This document shows positions 33,506 to 42,735 of a DNA stretch of 54,395 bases, one piece after another. Location: the NCBI GenBank assembly GCA_040394475.1, contig JBEBSD010000041.1, positions 1 to 54,395 on the forward strand. The letters are read 5' to 3'. The stretch comes from JBEBSD01 sp040394475 (GTDB lineage: Bacteria; Bacteroidota; Bacteroidia; Cytophagales; Spirosomataceae). Every line of letters starts with the position of its first letter. The first letter of the stretch is position 1. The notes beneath the pieces were generated by a model. The model was not told the origin of the DNA. It worked only from the letters and a program-made list of their open reading frames with translations, and searched no databases. The translations under genes and the position numbers were made by a program.

Positions 33506-35071
33506 ATGAAACGACCAATCGTATTTTGCCTGCTGTCATACCTGTTTTTCTCGTGTTCAGCTAAAAAGCAAAATGATAAAACGGAGTTTAACGATATAGC
33601 CGTTTCAGAACTTTCAGGCCAGGCGCTGTCAATGGCTCATTGCAGCCGCTGTCATGCCTATGTGCCACCGGAGTTACTGCCGAAAGCCATTTGGCGGGAA
33701 GACGTGCTGCCGGCGATGGGGCACAGGATGGGCATATACAGCGGCGGATTCAGGCCCGACAGCTTGTTCGATCCCGGTGTAAGCGGCTTGACGGTACGTA
33801 ACGCAGCTATCTTTCCGGAACACCCGGTGCTGGCAAAAGAGGACTGGCATAAAATTGTACGCTATTATGTTGAACATGCGCCGGATACGATCCCGCCTCC
33901 CATTCGCGAAAGTAAGATCCGGATGGGACTTAAGCATTTCACCTACAGAGAAACCTCCTTTTCCAACCGCCCGGCATTGACCGCGATGGTCAAAATCCTT
34001 CCTGATAAGCGGGGTATCGCGTACAGTGACGGCAAACGAAGTATTCTGACGTTTCTGACCCCGGATCTTAAGGAGCATTATAGTATACCGCTGCAGTCAA
34101 CGCCCGTTCAGTTTTATGAAACACCCGATGCGCTCTACCTCACCACTATCGGAAAAGGCGTTTTCCCGACCGATGCTCCCAACGGTACACTGGAGCGGCT
34201 GGTCAAAAGCGGGGCGGAATATAAACCGGGCGCTATCGTGATCCCGGGTCTGCGGCGACCGGTTTGTATGGAATACGGAGATTTGAATGATGACGGACTG
34301 GAAGATATTGTGGTCTGTGCGTTTGGCAACCATACCGGAGAGCTGGCCTGGTACGCGAATAACGGAAGAGGGGGCTACGACAAGCGGGTCCTGCAGGAGA
34401 AGCCCGGCGCCATCAAGGCTGTTATTAAGGATGCCAACAATGACGGGCTGCCCGATATTTATGTACTGATGTCGCAGGGTGACGAGGGTGTTTTTCTTTA
34501 TGAAAACCAGGGATCGGGTGAATTTCTGGAAAAACGATTGTTATCCTTTTCGCCGCTCAACGGCTCGCAGTACATTGAATTGGCGGATTTCAATAAAGAT
34601 GGCTTCGATGATATCGTATATGTTTGCGGGGACAATGCCGACAAGACCCCGATCCTGAAGCACTATCATGGTATTTATATTTTTCTTAATGACGGGGAAT
34701 CCAACTTTAAGCAAGCCTATTTTTACCAGATGAATGGCGCTTACAAGGCGATGGTACGGGATTACGACCTGGACGGCGACCTTGATATAGCAGCCATATC
34801 CTTTTTCCCCGACTATATCCGCTACCCGGAAGAGAGCTTTATCTACCTGGAAAATAAAGGGAATTTGAAATTTGAGGATTATTCCTTCCCTGAAGCCCCG
34901 AAAGGAAGATGGGTGGTAATGGACGCAGGCGATATGGACGGCGACGGCGATATGGACCTCGTTTTGGGTTCTTTTGTGTATTTCATACCGGCCGGCGATA
35001 CCACCGGTCTTGGTAAAAAATGGATGACTGCAGGACCCTCTGTAGTAGTGTTGGAAAATACGACCCGGTAG
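33506..35071 (+). CDS. FG-GAP/VCBS repeat lipoprotein with one c-type heme motif
   Basis: A 521-residue lipoprotein (Cys17 in LFFSCSA). Near the N-terminus, residues 46-50 read CSRCH, a c-type heme attachment motif, in a short cytochrome-like region (about 35-130). The C-terminal two thirds form a beta-propeller of FG-GAP repeats with calcium-type loops: DLNDDGLEDIVV, DANNDGLPDIYV, DFNKDGFDDIVY, DYDLDGDLDIAA, DMDGDGDMDLVLG. The heme could accept electrons from the sugar dehydrogenase encoded just upstream; this is inference. The gene follows unusual leader repeats and is convergent with the second TonB receptor of the heme operon. Confidence 0.88.
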   Translation: MKRPIVFCLLSYLFFSCSAKKQNDKTEFNDIAVSELSGQALSMAHCSRCHAYVPPELLPKAIWREDVLPAMGHRMGIYSGGFRPDSLFDPGVSGLTVRNAAIFPEHPVLAKEDWHKIVRYYVEHAPDTIPPPIRESKIRMGLKHFTYRETSFSNRPALTAMVKILPDKRGIAYSDGKRSILTFLTPDLKEHYSIPLQSTPVQFYETPDALYLTTIGKGVFPTDAPNGTLERLVKSGAEYKPGAIVIPGLRRPVCMEYGDLNDDGLEDIVVCAFGNHTGELAWYANNGRGGYDKRVLQEKPGAIKAVIKDANNDGLPDIYVLMSQGDEGVFLYENQGSGEFLEKRLLSFSPLNGSQYIELADFNKDGFDDIVYVCGDNADKTPILKHYHGIYIFLNDGESNFKQAYFYQMNGAYKAMVRDYDLDGDLDIAAISFFPDYIRYPEESFIYLENKGNLKFEDYSFPEAPKGRWVVMDAGDMDGDGDMDLVLGSFVYFIPAGDTTGLGKKWMTAGPSVVVLENTTR

Positions 35072-35123
35072 GAAGCTACCGAAATCACATCGCTGCTCAA
35101 AGAATACCCGTTCCGGACAAACG

Positions 35124-37490
35124 CTATTTCACGAAATTACCGGAAATACCGGCAAAAACAACTCGTCCCGGTTGCGACGGCACTTTGGGGTCAACAAAGT
35201 TCAGGAGGTTTTCAGCGTTTAAACGGAGCGAGACCCGTCCTCCGAAAAGTCTTTTCTCGACTCCGGCGTTCAGCAGGTAATGCCCCTTGACGAAGGTATC
35301 GAAACGATCCATATAGCCATTGTTGTTTTTATCGCTAAAGGGATAGGTTCCCCTGTAAGCAACCCTGAAACTGGTTCTCACGTCCCACGGCCGGTAAATG
35401 TAAAATACCTTTGCATTAATCATATGCCGGGACCGGTTCTCTATTCCCCAGTAATCGTTGCCGGCAGGCGTGTAGTTCACATAGCCGGTTGTCGGGTCGA
35501 AGAGCGGGGAATAAAACTTGCCGCCTTCACGGATCTCTTCTTCAACGGTCCGGTCCCTTGCGCGCAGGTATTGGTATCCGCCGCTTACGGTCAGGTTGTC
35601 GAAAGGACTGAAACCGAGTGAAAGTTCTATCCCCTGGTAGTACGCTTTCGCATTATTGCGGTAAGAGTAGATCATGCGCCGGTCAATATCCGTACCGATC
35701 AGAACAGGGTTGATCTGGTTGCGGATGTCATGATGGAAAACACTTCCCTCCGCCCTGATACGCTTGTTCCCTGCTTCCCAGACAAGGCTCAGGTTGTAGG
35801 ATTTGCTCATCTCCGCATTCAGCATTTTGCCTTTAATCTCATTGTAAACCTCTTCCAGCTCATACTGGCTTACCTGCCCGGCCTCCAGCATCTGGTTGAT
35901 AATATTCCGCAATACCGAGCTTCCGACCATGAAGTAGTTGGCGGAAGGGTTGTAAAATACCTGATAAAGTTTTTTCATATCCGGCGCTTTGAAAGCGGTA
36001 CCATATGCTGCTTTCATACTCAGGGTCGGAAGTACCTTGTATTCGAGCGCCATACTGGGATCCAGGCGCCAGCCGTAATCGACTATGTGATCATAGCGCA
36101 ATCCTAACGTGTAGGTTAATTTTGAGAGGATACGCCAGTTCGCCTGCGCATATACAAAGCCGGACCTGATCTCACTGACATCCGACAGGATGTTTTCGTC
36201 GATGTTTTCAACGGTGCCGCCCAGGCCGCCGATCACTTCCAGACGATCGCCGGCTATGTAGGAAAATTGTTGTTCGAGGCGGTGAAGGGTCTGCCCGAAT
36301 GTTGTCTGGCTGAGACTGTCGCCCTGCGTCAGCGTGAGACTCATATCGGCCCCGTACCGGGAAAAATAGTAGCGTGTCATGCTTCTCCATTTGCTGCCGA
36401 AGCGATGATCGAAATTAGCCGACAGGTTCAGATCCTGCTCGTCGAGCTCGTCTTCGGTCACGTAACTGACGCCATAATCCCTGACCATAAAGCTGCGTCT
36501 CAGCCCGTACCGGGCCGCAACCGAGAGCAGGTTGCTATCGTCAAACCGGTACCGGAAACGCCCCTGACCGGCATAGTTGTCATACGGCGGCGCTGTCGTG
36601 CCTTTGATAGCGCCCTGGCTGGTGTTAAATCCGCCGGTGTGGTAATAGTTGGAACTCAGCCAGACGCTGCCTTTTTTGTTCATCACCGGTGTTTTTCCTT
36701 CCACCGATAGGTCAACGGTTTCATTGCTCCCGTAGGACACCGTTAGCATGGCCTGGGGGTTCGTTATCTCATGACGGGTAATGATATTGATCGTCCCGCC
36801 GAGGGCATCGCCGCCGTACAGGTTGGATGCGGCCCCCTTGGTTATTTCCACACGTTCTATGTTGGATACACTGATGCGCGACAGGTCGAAGTTACCGCCG
36901 TTTCTTCCTACCATCGGCTGCCCGTCAAGCAGCACCAGCACGTATTCACTGCCGAATCCCTGCATCTGAACCCCGACCGAACGGGAGCCGCCGGCAATGT
37001 CGCTGACGATGGCAATCCCGGTTTGCTCTTTCAGCACTTCATCGAGCCGGCGGCTCCCCATCAGTTCGATGGTCCGGCGGTCGACGATGGTGACCGGCAT
37101 AATGCTGTTCTGCACCTTGATGAGTGTTTCAGTATTTTCATTGCCCTGCTTTCTCCCCATGACCCAAACATTTTCCAGCGCATTTACCGCGTCTTCCAAC
37201 CGGATGTCCTTTATCAGTCCGGCTTCAAGGCGGAGGCTGTCCTGAAACTCCCTGAAACCAACACTGTGCGCCTTTATCGCGATCAGACCGGGTAATAGCC
37301 CCTCGAAAAGGTACTTTCCCCGGTCGTCACTGGTTGTAACTTTCCCCGACGGACTCAGGGTGATGACTGCTCCCGGAACAGCGCCGCCTTTACTATCTGT
37401 AATATGTCCCTGCAGGATCAGTTTTTGGGCATTTGCCGGGATGATACACTTGCAAAACAGCGCCAGGGCCATGTAAAGTCTTATGCTCAT
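35124..37490 (-). CDS. TonB-dependent receptor, HmuR-like, last gene of the heme operon
   Basis: A 788-residue outer-membrane receptor. It has a signal peptide (to about residue 22, PANAQ), a CarboxypepD_reg-like domain (LQGHITDSKGGAVPGAVITL), a plug with MGSRRLDEVLKEQTG and MQGFGSEYVLVLLDGQPM, and a 22-strand barrel ending VFAGISGNFVK. It is a close paralogue of the first gene of the operon (42736): the plug motifs and NGGNFDLSRISV are nearly identical. Location after an HmuY gene fits heme or hemoprotein uptake, as for HmuR in Porphyromonas. Conserved heme-ligating His residues cannot be fixed by eye. Confidence 0.9.
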   Translation of the reverse strand: MSIRLYMALALFCKCIIPANAQKLILQGHITDSKGGAVPGAVITLSPSGKVTTSDDRGKYLFEGLLPGLIAIKAHSVGFREFQDSLRLEAGLIKDIRLEDAVNALENVWVMGRKQGNENTETLIKVQNSIMPVTIVDRRTIELMGSRRLDEVLKEQTGIAIVSDIAGGSRSVGVQMQGFGSEYVLVLLDGQPMVGRNGGNFDLSRISVSNIERVEITKGAASNLYGGDALGGTINIITRHEITNPQAMLTVSYGSNETVDLSVEGKTPVMNKKGSVWLSSNYYHTGGFNTSQGAIKGTTAPPYDNYAGQGRFRYRFDDSNLLSVAARYGLRRSFMVRDYGVSYVTEDELDEQDLNLSANFDHRFGSKWRSMTRYYFSRYGADMSLTLTQGDSLSQTTFGQTLHRLEQQFSYIAGDRLEVIGGLGGTVENIDENILSDVSEIRSGFVYAQANWRILSKLTYTLGLRYDHIVDYGWRLDPSMALEYKVLPTLSMKAAYGTAFKAPDMKKLYQVFYNPSANYFMVGSSVLRNIINQMLEAGQVSQYELEEVYNEIKGKMLNAEMSKSYNLSLVWEAGNKRIRAEGSVFHHDIRNQINPVLIGTDIDRRMIYSYRNNAKAYYQGIELSLGFSPFDNLTVSGGYQYLRARDRTVEEEIREGGKFYSPLFDPTTGYVNYTPAGNDYWGIENRSRHMINAKVFYIYRPWDVRTSFRVAYRGTYPFSDKNNNGYMDRFDTFVKGHYLLNAGVEKRLFGGRVSLRLNAENLLNFVDPKVPSQPGRVVFAGISGNFVK

Positions 37491-37513
37491 AATTATTTTT
37501 GTTTGCAGCCCTG

Positions 37514-38722
37514 CTATTTTGTTTTGAGGTTACGGCTTCCGTCCTCCCGGATAAAGTAGCGAAAAGTCAGGTAGGGCGAGGGCCAGTTGCGGTCGGTAAT
37601 TACTTCCGGGGCGCCCTTGTACATGCTGATGAGCTGGAGCTTTCCGTAGCGATACGAACTTTGACCCGTCTCCGGGTTCAGGTGTTGCAACCGCAGGTAA
37701 TAGGCCCGGTAAGGGTATGGTTTGGCAATCCCGGTCGTGCCGAATTCGTACCAGGGATTCTGACCCGGACCATACTGGGAATTGTAGCCGATCTGCTGGT
37801 TGTCAGCAGGCCGGGAATCGAAAAAGACATCTTCCGGCGCTTCGTCCATAAAGTCGTACCCGTATTCATACAGGATCAGCGATGATTTCGTAACCGGGCT
37901 GCCGGTCGCGGGGCCTACCTTTGATTTACCGTTGTTAAGCCAGATCGTGCTGTTCCTATCACCCGTGAACGCGATGTCCCAGTCGGCCGTTTTCAGGTAG
38001 CGGGCGGAATCGGCGGCATCGCGGATGAACTGTTGCCAGCCATCACGGAAACGGTACAGGAAAATGCTGTACCGACCGGCCTCCTTACCGCTTTTACTGT
38101 ATTCCACCTGTACAAAATTGAGGTTCTGGTTGTAGTTGGCGTCATTGACCATCAGCTCCCATGCCTTCCCGTTGTACCGGTAGACCCGGTTATTGTCATT
38201 GTCGCAGTAGGCCCAGCCAGATTCCGGGTTGGGCGGCGGTGCGGACACGAAGCCTCTCCAGTTGACAAAAATGCTGTCTTTCTCCGCAATGCCCCGGTGA
38301 CCGTCGATCTCCATCTGGTACCAGGCATTGCCCCTGAAAATATACCGGTAGCCGTCGGCATTGCGGTAAGCATCGTTCTCGCCGGGTTTGGCGGGATGAT
38401 CATTTGCCGCTTCAAGCCAGCGTATCGTTGCCTCGGAACTGTTGTTGACCCCAAGGGATGCATTGATGACTTCCCCGTCCCGCGGAACAAACCGGATGGA
38501 ATCCGTCCATTTGGAAGTATAGTACCGCTGCCGCAGGTAAAGGTCGCCTGCCTCGAAGTTGTCATCCCACCCATCGGTAGCAAGTGTATCCCCGGGCAGG
38601 TCGTATACCACCGTACTAACGCCGTCTTCAAAATTCGGCGTCGGGTCTTCCAGCTGGTAGCAAGCGCTTACCAGTGCGCACAGGAGACCACAAAAAAACA
38701 GCTGCTTTACGATCTTGTCCAT
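37514..38722 (-). CDS. HmuY family heme-binding lipoprotein with an inserted repeat region
   Basis: From ATG 38722 the product has 402 residues (the frame is open upstream to 38791, but the lipoprotein signal MDKIVKQLFFCGLLCALVSAC fits the later start). The C-terminal half is an HmuY domain: DTLATDGW, AAKTADWDIAFTGDRNST-like strands, and the ending WPSPYLTFRYFIREDGSRN, which matches the ending of the first HmuY gene (41961). The N-terminal half holds two tandem copies of a module with GENDAYRNADGYRYIFRGNAW and PESGWAYCDNDNNRVYRYNG followed by a W-x-L/M-V/E-x-D end. Those copies are not part of canonical HmuY and look like a surface-binding insertion. It is 23 nt upstream of the receptor gene at 35124. 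Confidence 0.85.
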   Translation of the reverse strand: MDKIVKQLFFCGLLCALVSACYQLEDPTPNFEDGVSTVVYDLPGDTLATDGWDDNFEAGDLYLRQRYYTSKWTDSIRFVPRDGEVINASLGVNNSSEATIRWLEAANDHPAKPGENDAYRNADGYRYIFRGNAWYQMEIDGHRGIAEKDSIFVNWRGFVSAPPPNPESGWAYCDNDNNRVYRYNGKAWELMVNDANYNQNLNFVQVEYSKSGKEAGRYSIFLYRFRDGWQQFIRDAADSARYLKTADWDIAFTGDRNSTIWLNNGKSKVGPATGSPVTKSSLILYEYGYDFMDEAPEDVFFDSRPADNQQIGYNSQYGPGQNPWYEFGTTGIAKPYPYRAYYLRLQHLNPETGQSSYRYGKLQLISMYKGAPEVITDRNWPSPYLTFRYFIREDGSRNLKTK

Positions 38723-38795
38723 TGGTTTGGCAACGCGGCGGAAATCCCCGGAATCAGGGACCTCCGCTGCCGTTTTTTTTAATCCGGGCAATAGG

Positions 38796-39833
38796 TTATT
38801 CGGCTACTATCGTACAAGGCGTTTCAAAAAACGACACATCGTGGCGGTAGACCGTTGACGTAACCTGGTCCTGCGGTACTGAATTGAACAGGAGCCTGCA
38901 CTGACTTACGAGTTCTCCGGCATGTTCGGCGATGGAATCAGGTAGTATTACCTTAATGGTGCTGTCCGAAACCGTGAAATCGGTTACAGGGATCATCAGG
39001 TCATAGGAGATATACAGCAGGATGGTCTGCACGTTGCCGGCACTGTAATAATTGGCTATTTTCCCGTTGTAGTTATCGCTGGACGTATAATGAATCGTCA
39101 GGGTGTCTCCCGGATGAATAGCTTCTCCTTTCTCCAGCAGGTCAGATTCCCGGGTAACGTGACTAATGGCGGGTATCAGCATGTCAATCGTGACGGGACG
39201 TGCAGTTCTGTCTCCCGTTTTCACAAACAGGCGATGCGGGCCGATATCGTGTTCTTCCGAAAAGGCCGGGAGGTTAGCCCGTATGGCATAATTGGTGGTA
39301 AGGTTTTTTATAAGCTCGAGCGGAAATTCGAATCCGTCTGCTACCCGCTGCATATAGACCGTTATTTCCGAAGTATCGGCATTGGCCAGGAAATACTCCC
39401 CGTTAATGTTCATCCGGGTGGTACTTAGCCACGCAACGGAGGAATTGACACTGGAAATCACCGGAAACGGAACATTTTGCGACGGATTCAGCCAGTAGGT
39501 TCTGGTGGCTCCGTTTTGCGCGGTTATGGTGTAAATAGTTGCGGTATTGAAAGGAACAGGTTCCCCGGACGCCGGATAGACCGTGGCGCCTTCTTCGACA
39601 ATAATGGCAGGGGTAATACTTACCGGCAGCTCGACATCCGGGTTCCAGTACACCGTAATGCTGTCGCCGTTGATCAGGCACCGGGTCGAATCGCCCTCAC
39701 TGCCTAAAACGGTGAATCTTTTGATACTGTTGAGCGGACTTTTCTCGTATTCCACTTCTGTTTTTTCGCAGGATTGCAGGCTCATTCCGATCACCGCCAG
39801 GATAACAGGAATGCCAGTGAATAGCTTGTTCAT
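38796..39833 (-). CDS. Lipoprotein with DUF5018-like and IPT/TIG-like domains (heme operon)
   Basis: A 345-residue lipoprotein (Cys22 in GMSLQSC). The N-terminal domain (INSIKRFTVLGSEGD ... ITVYWNPDVELPVSITPAIIVEEGATVYPASG) has the DUF5018-like pattern of Bacteroidota surface lipoproteins. The rest is made of two Ig/TIG-like beta-sandwich regions (FPVISSVNSSVAWLSTTRM, ISHVTRESDLLEKGEAI). It resembles the next upstream gene in layout, so the two are probably old paralogues. Position inside the HmuY/TonB operon suggests an accessory surface role; no binding site is visible. Confidence 0.75.
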   Translation of the reverse strand: MNKLFTGIPVILAVIGMSLQSCEKTEVEYEKSPLNSIKRFTVLGSEGDSTRCLINGDSITVYWNPDVELPVSITPAIIVEEGATVYPASGEPVPFNTATIYTITAQNGATRTYWLNPSQNVPFPVISSVNSSVAWLSTTRMNINGEYFLANADTSEITVYMQRVADGFEFPLELIKNLTTNYAIRANLPAFSEEHDIGPHRLFVKTGDRTARPVTIDMLIPAISHVTRESDLLEKGEAIHPGDTLTIHYTSSDNYNGKIANYYSAGNVQTILLYISYDLMIPVTDFTVSDSTIKVILPDSIAEHAGELVSQCRLLFNSVPQDQVTSTVYRHDVSFFETPCTIVAE

Positions 39834-39860
39834 ATTTTGAAGAATATCCGTGATGGCTGA

Positions 39861-41039
39861 TTATTGTTTTGTCTTGACTTCGAAATTCAGATAAGGTGTT
39901 GTCCCCAGCAGATTGTCCTTGCCCCAGGCTTCGTCTTCAAAGTCGAAATAGACGCCGAACCCGGTATAACCGATACCATAACCTTCATAGGTACTTGCAC
40001 CTAAACTCTGGTTGGAGACATAGATTCCTGCCGGTATCACGTCGGGAAACCGGAATTTAATTTCCGTACGATTCTGGCTGAGGATTTCCAGCTCAACGGG
40101 CTGACCGGAAAGCGCGTCGGGAAAATTCCCGGGACGTATTGGAAGAAGCTCTTTGTCCAGCAGCAGGTAAGCGCGGGTTACACCTGTATTGACGCCGCTA
40201 TAGACTTCTCCGTTTGAATTCGGGCCGCTGACCGGCATGGTGATCGTATCTCCGTGGGCAACCACTTTGGGCAGCTGTCCGAAATAGGGCTTTTTGTAGT
40301 TCAGTTGGATTGGAGGTAACGTATCGGTTCTTCCCTGGTGTTGGATCACGATCTCATAATCGCCTGCGTCGACTTCCGGTGACACATCCATCCTCACCGT
40401 GTAAAAATCGGCGCCGCTGGCGACATTATTCAATTGGAGCCCATTGGGGACGATGGGATTTGTCTGTCTGTCGATCAAAGTAAGCCGGGCATTCATACTG
40501 CTTGATTCGAGGTTTCCATAGATGGCTATACGAGCGTTGATAAGCGCTTCCTTGCGTGCCGTATCATCGACCGTAGGGATACCGTCCGTATACCTGATGG
40601 TATAGCCCATTTTCAGCGGGTCTTTGTGCGGCAGGATCCTGGTAATCAGCGTATACTCGCGTACGGTGTTTCCGCTGTCCTTTACCCGGTACGTATAGCC
40701 GTCGCTATCGAAGGGAACAGGTTCCAGGTCTTCCCGGATGTCGATCGGGTTCCCCTGCGTGTCAATCAGCGCGGCCCCTTCTTCGAGTGTTATTTCCGGG
40801 ACAATGAAATTAATGCCTAAATAATAGGGAACTGACACCGTAATCGTATTGTCAATGTCATCCACTACGCCGTACAACACTTCCGTCGCATTCGTTACTT
40901 TGTACGTTGTAATCCGGTTGGCCGGTCCCTTTTCAAAGGGAATAATCTCGGTTTCGGTACAGGAACCGATCAGGGCTGCCATCACAATGGCAAATGTCAT
41001 CATACGCCGCACGGCGACTTTGTTTAATTTATTCATCAT
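39861..41039 (-). CDS. Lipoprotein with DUF5018-like N-terminus (heme operon)
   Basis: A 392-residue lipoprotein (Cys27 in LIGSCTE). The N-terminal domain ITTYKVTNATEVLYGVVDD ... SVPYYLGINFIVPEITLEEGAALI is DUF5018-like and parallels the downstream 345-residue protein. The middle (ARIAIYGNLESSSMNARL, GDYEIVIQHQGRTD) is a beta-sandwich region, and the C-terminus ends with GTTPYLNFEVKTKQ. It lies 19 nt after the HmuY-like gene and 27 nt before the next lipoprotein gene, so cotranscription is almost certain. Function is unknown; surface assistance in heme capture is the best guess from context. Confidence 0.75.
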   Translation of the reverse strand: MMNKLNKVAVRRMMTFAIVMAALIGSCTETEIIPFEKGPANRITTYKVTNATEVLYGVVDDIDNTITVSVPYYLGINFIVPEITLEEGAALIDTQGNPIDIREDLEPVPFDSDGYTYRVKDSGNTVREYTLITRILPHKDPLKMGYTIRYTDGIPTVDDTARKEALINARIAIYGNLESSSMNARLTLIDRQTNPIVPNGLQLNNVASGADFYTVRMDVSPEVDAGDYEIVIQHQGRTDTLPPIQLNYKKPYFGQLPKVVAHGDTITMPVSGPNSNGEVYSGVNTGVTRAYLLLDKELLPIRPGNFPDALSGQPVELEILSQNRTEIKFRFPDVIPAGIYVSNQSLGASTYEGYGIGYTGFGVYFDFEDEAWGKDNLLGTTPYLNFEVKTKQ

Positions 41040-41058
41040 TTAACTTTTTTAATTGATT

Positions 41059-41937
41059 TTAAGGTTCTACTTCCACCCGGCCGGTAGTTTTGTTGACGAT
41101 CATCGGCTTCCGGCGGGGAGTGAAGCCGAAACGTTTTTCGGCTGCTTTCACGACCATATACCGGAAACTGATGGCATAGCCTTTCCCTCTGTTCATTTCT
41201 AAAGGGTCGAGCGTGTTTCTGTAATAGCTCAGTATTTCTACCTTGGCATAATTACCGGCCGCGGTCTTTACCAGGAGTGTCCTGCATTTCGTGGAATCCC
41301 CATCGCTTGTAACCGGAAATACTTTGACAAAATCTTCTGATAGTGCATACATCATATGCGCGTAGCTGGCCGCTTCAGCCTGTACAGCCGGGTCGTAGGT
41401 GCTATCGAGATAGCCCACGACTTTATCCGGACGGAACAGATTACCGAAGAATGTATAGGCTACATGCCCCATGGGCCCTCCGAAAAAGCCTATTTCATCC
41501 AGCCCCGACCTGCCCGGGGCCTGAAACTGGCTGTCATCTGGAATGGACGTAACGCTGGCGTAGGCGGAATCGGTCACCATTATACCGCCGACGGCCGCTG
41601 ACCCGTACCCGAACCCGGTGGCGCGGCCGTTGTTTCCTGATACTTCGCTCCGGGAATTACCATAGAATGCCAGGTCCCAGCGTGTGGTGGTTCTGTAGGC
41701 AACGTGTACCGACGAGAACTTCTCAAGACTGAAATACAAGGGATCAGAGCCATCCAGAGGAACATGTCCCTCCGGAAGGTTATCCCCAAGGTTTTTTACG
41801 AGTATTTCCCTGCTGAACACCGAATCGCTGGGCGGCACATCGGGTTGCCAGTCGAAACCGTTCAGGTCATAGATCTCGCCGCAGGAGACAAGGGAACTAC
41901 TGGTAAAAAAGAGTAAAACTATCGTTCTGAAATTCAT
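41059..41937 (-). CDS. HmuY-like lipoprotein
   Basis: A 292-residue lipoprotein (Cys19 in SSLVSCGEI). The core has the HmuY pattern: FSLEKFSSVHVAYRTTTRWDLAF, then GFGYGSAAVGGIMV, GNYAKVEILSYYRNTLDP and YAISFRYMVVKA near the end. The C-terminal 30 residues (FGFTPRRKPMIVNKTTGRVE) extend beyond normal HmuY. Met and His residues that might ligate heme are present (HMMYALS around residue 190), but the HmuY ligand pair cannot be assigned by eye. It sits between an HmuY gene (24 nt) and a DUF5018-like gene (19 nt). Confidence 0.82.
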   Translation of the reverse strand: MNFRTIVLLFFTSSSLVSCGEIYDLNGFDWQPDVPPSDSVFSREILVKNLGDNLPEGHVPLDGSDPLYFSLEKFSSVHVAYRTTTRWDLAFYGNSRSEVSGNNGRATGFGYGSAAVGGIMVTDSAYASVTSIPDDSQFQAPGRSGLDEIGFFGGPMGHVAYTFFGNLFRPDKVVGYLDSTYDPAVQAEAASYAHMMYALSEDFVKVFPVTSDGDSTKCRTLLVKTAAGNYAKVEILSYYRNTLDPLEMNRGKGYAISFRYMVVKAAEKRFGFTPRRKPMIVNKTTGRVEVEP

Positions 41938-41960
41938 GATGCTCGATTGACTTTCTTAAT

Positions 41961-42647
41961 TCAGCGCGTATCCAGGTTTTTGCTTCCGTCCTGCTGCACG
42001 TAATACCTGAAATTCAGGAACGGCGCGGGCCAGTACAGGTCTGTCACTACCGGTGGGTTGTTTTTGTAGATATTCTGTATTTCCAGCTTGGCGTATTTTC
42101 CGTCGGGGAGCCTGAGCACATAACTGCGGTTTTTGATCGGAACAGAGATGTGATTGTCCAGGCTGTAAAAGAACCAGCCGGGTGAGCCGCTGCCGGACGC
42201 CCATCCGACACTCGTAATGGTACTTGCGTCAAATTCCTGGTCGGCCGGGGCCTCCGTCACCCTGTCGTAGGCTTTTTCGAACATGACAATGGCTGTTCCT
42301 GACACCGGGCCGCCGAAACCCGGATTGCCGCGCTGGGTTCCGTTGTTGATAAACAGCTCACTGTTATAATTTCCTGTAAATGCGATATCCCATTGATTGC
42401 TTTGAAGGTAGGTCAACGAGTCGGCCCCGCTGCGGATCAACTGGTGGCTGCCGTCGTCAAAACGGAAAATCAAGGGGTAAAAAGGCCGCTGCACCTCTCC
42501 TATCGAGGCTTCGGTGTCGCCGGGCAAATCATGTACCTGCGTACTCCTGGTGTCCGGCCCGATCCGGTCGTCCTGGTCTTTACAACCGGTCGCGGCAGCC
42601 GCAAGCCCCAGCATCAGCAGGCAACGGGTGTAAACTAATTGCTTCAT
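41961..42647 (-). CDS. hmuY: HmuY family heme-binding lipoprotein
   Basis: A 228-residue lipoprotein (Cys22 in AAATGCKDQ). It shows a compact HmuY layout: DLPGDTEASIGEVQRPFYPLIF, LQSNQWDIAFTGNYNSELFI, VMFEKAYDRVTEAPADQEF, YAKLEIQNIYKNNPP and the end WPAPFLNFRYYVQQDGSKN. In Porphyromonas HmuY is a surface hemophore that extracts heme from hemoproteins and hands it to HmuR. It is the second gene of the operon, 88 nt after the TonB receptor, and shares its last strand sequence with the HmuY gene at 37514, evidence of an internal duplication of receptor plus HmuY. Confidence 0.88.
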   Translation of the reverse strand: MKQLVYTRCLLMLGLAAAATGCKDQDDRIGPDTRSTQVHDLPGDTEASIGEVQRPFYPLIFRFDDGSHQLIRSGADSLTYLQSNQWDIAFTGNYNSELFINNGTQRGNPGFGGPVSGTAIVMFEKAYDRVTEAPADQEFDASTITSVGWASGSGSPGWFFYSLDNHISVPIKNRSYVLRLPDGKYAKLEIQNIYKNNPPVVTDLYWPAPFLNFRYYVQQDGSKNLDTR

Positions 42648-42735
42648 CTATACAAAATTATCAACTAACTAATTTTCAAATACTTATATTGCTTCATTCA
42701 TCCCGGTTTGCCTACCGGCGGCTTATCGCTTTTCC

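Noticed and set aside
35065..35085. GGTAG-GAAG-CTACC as a terminator between the FG-GAP gene and the TonB receptor
   Set aside because: Only a 5-bp stem overlapping the stop codon, with no T run; too weak to call.
38033..38782. 249-codon plus-strand frame opposite an HmuY gene
   Set aside because: Antisense to a lipoprotein gene in a tight operon; no start signal and no domain.
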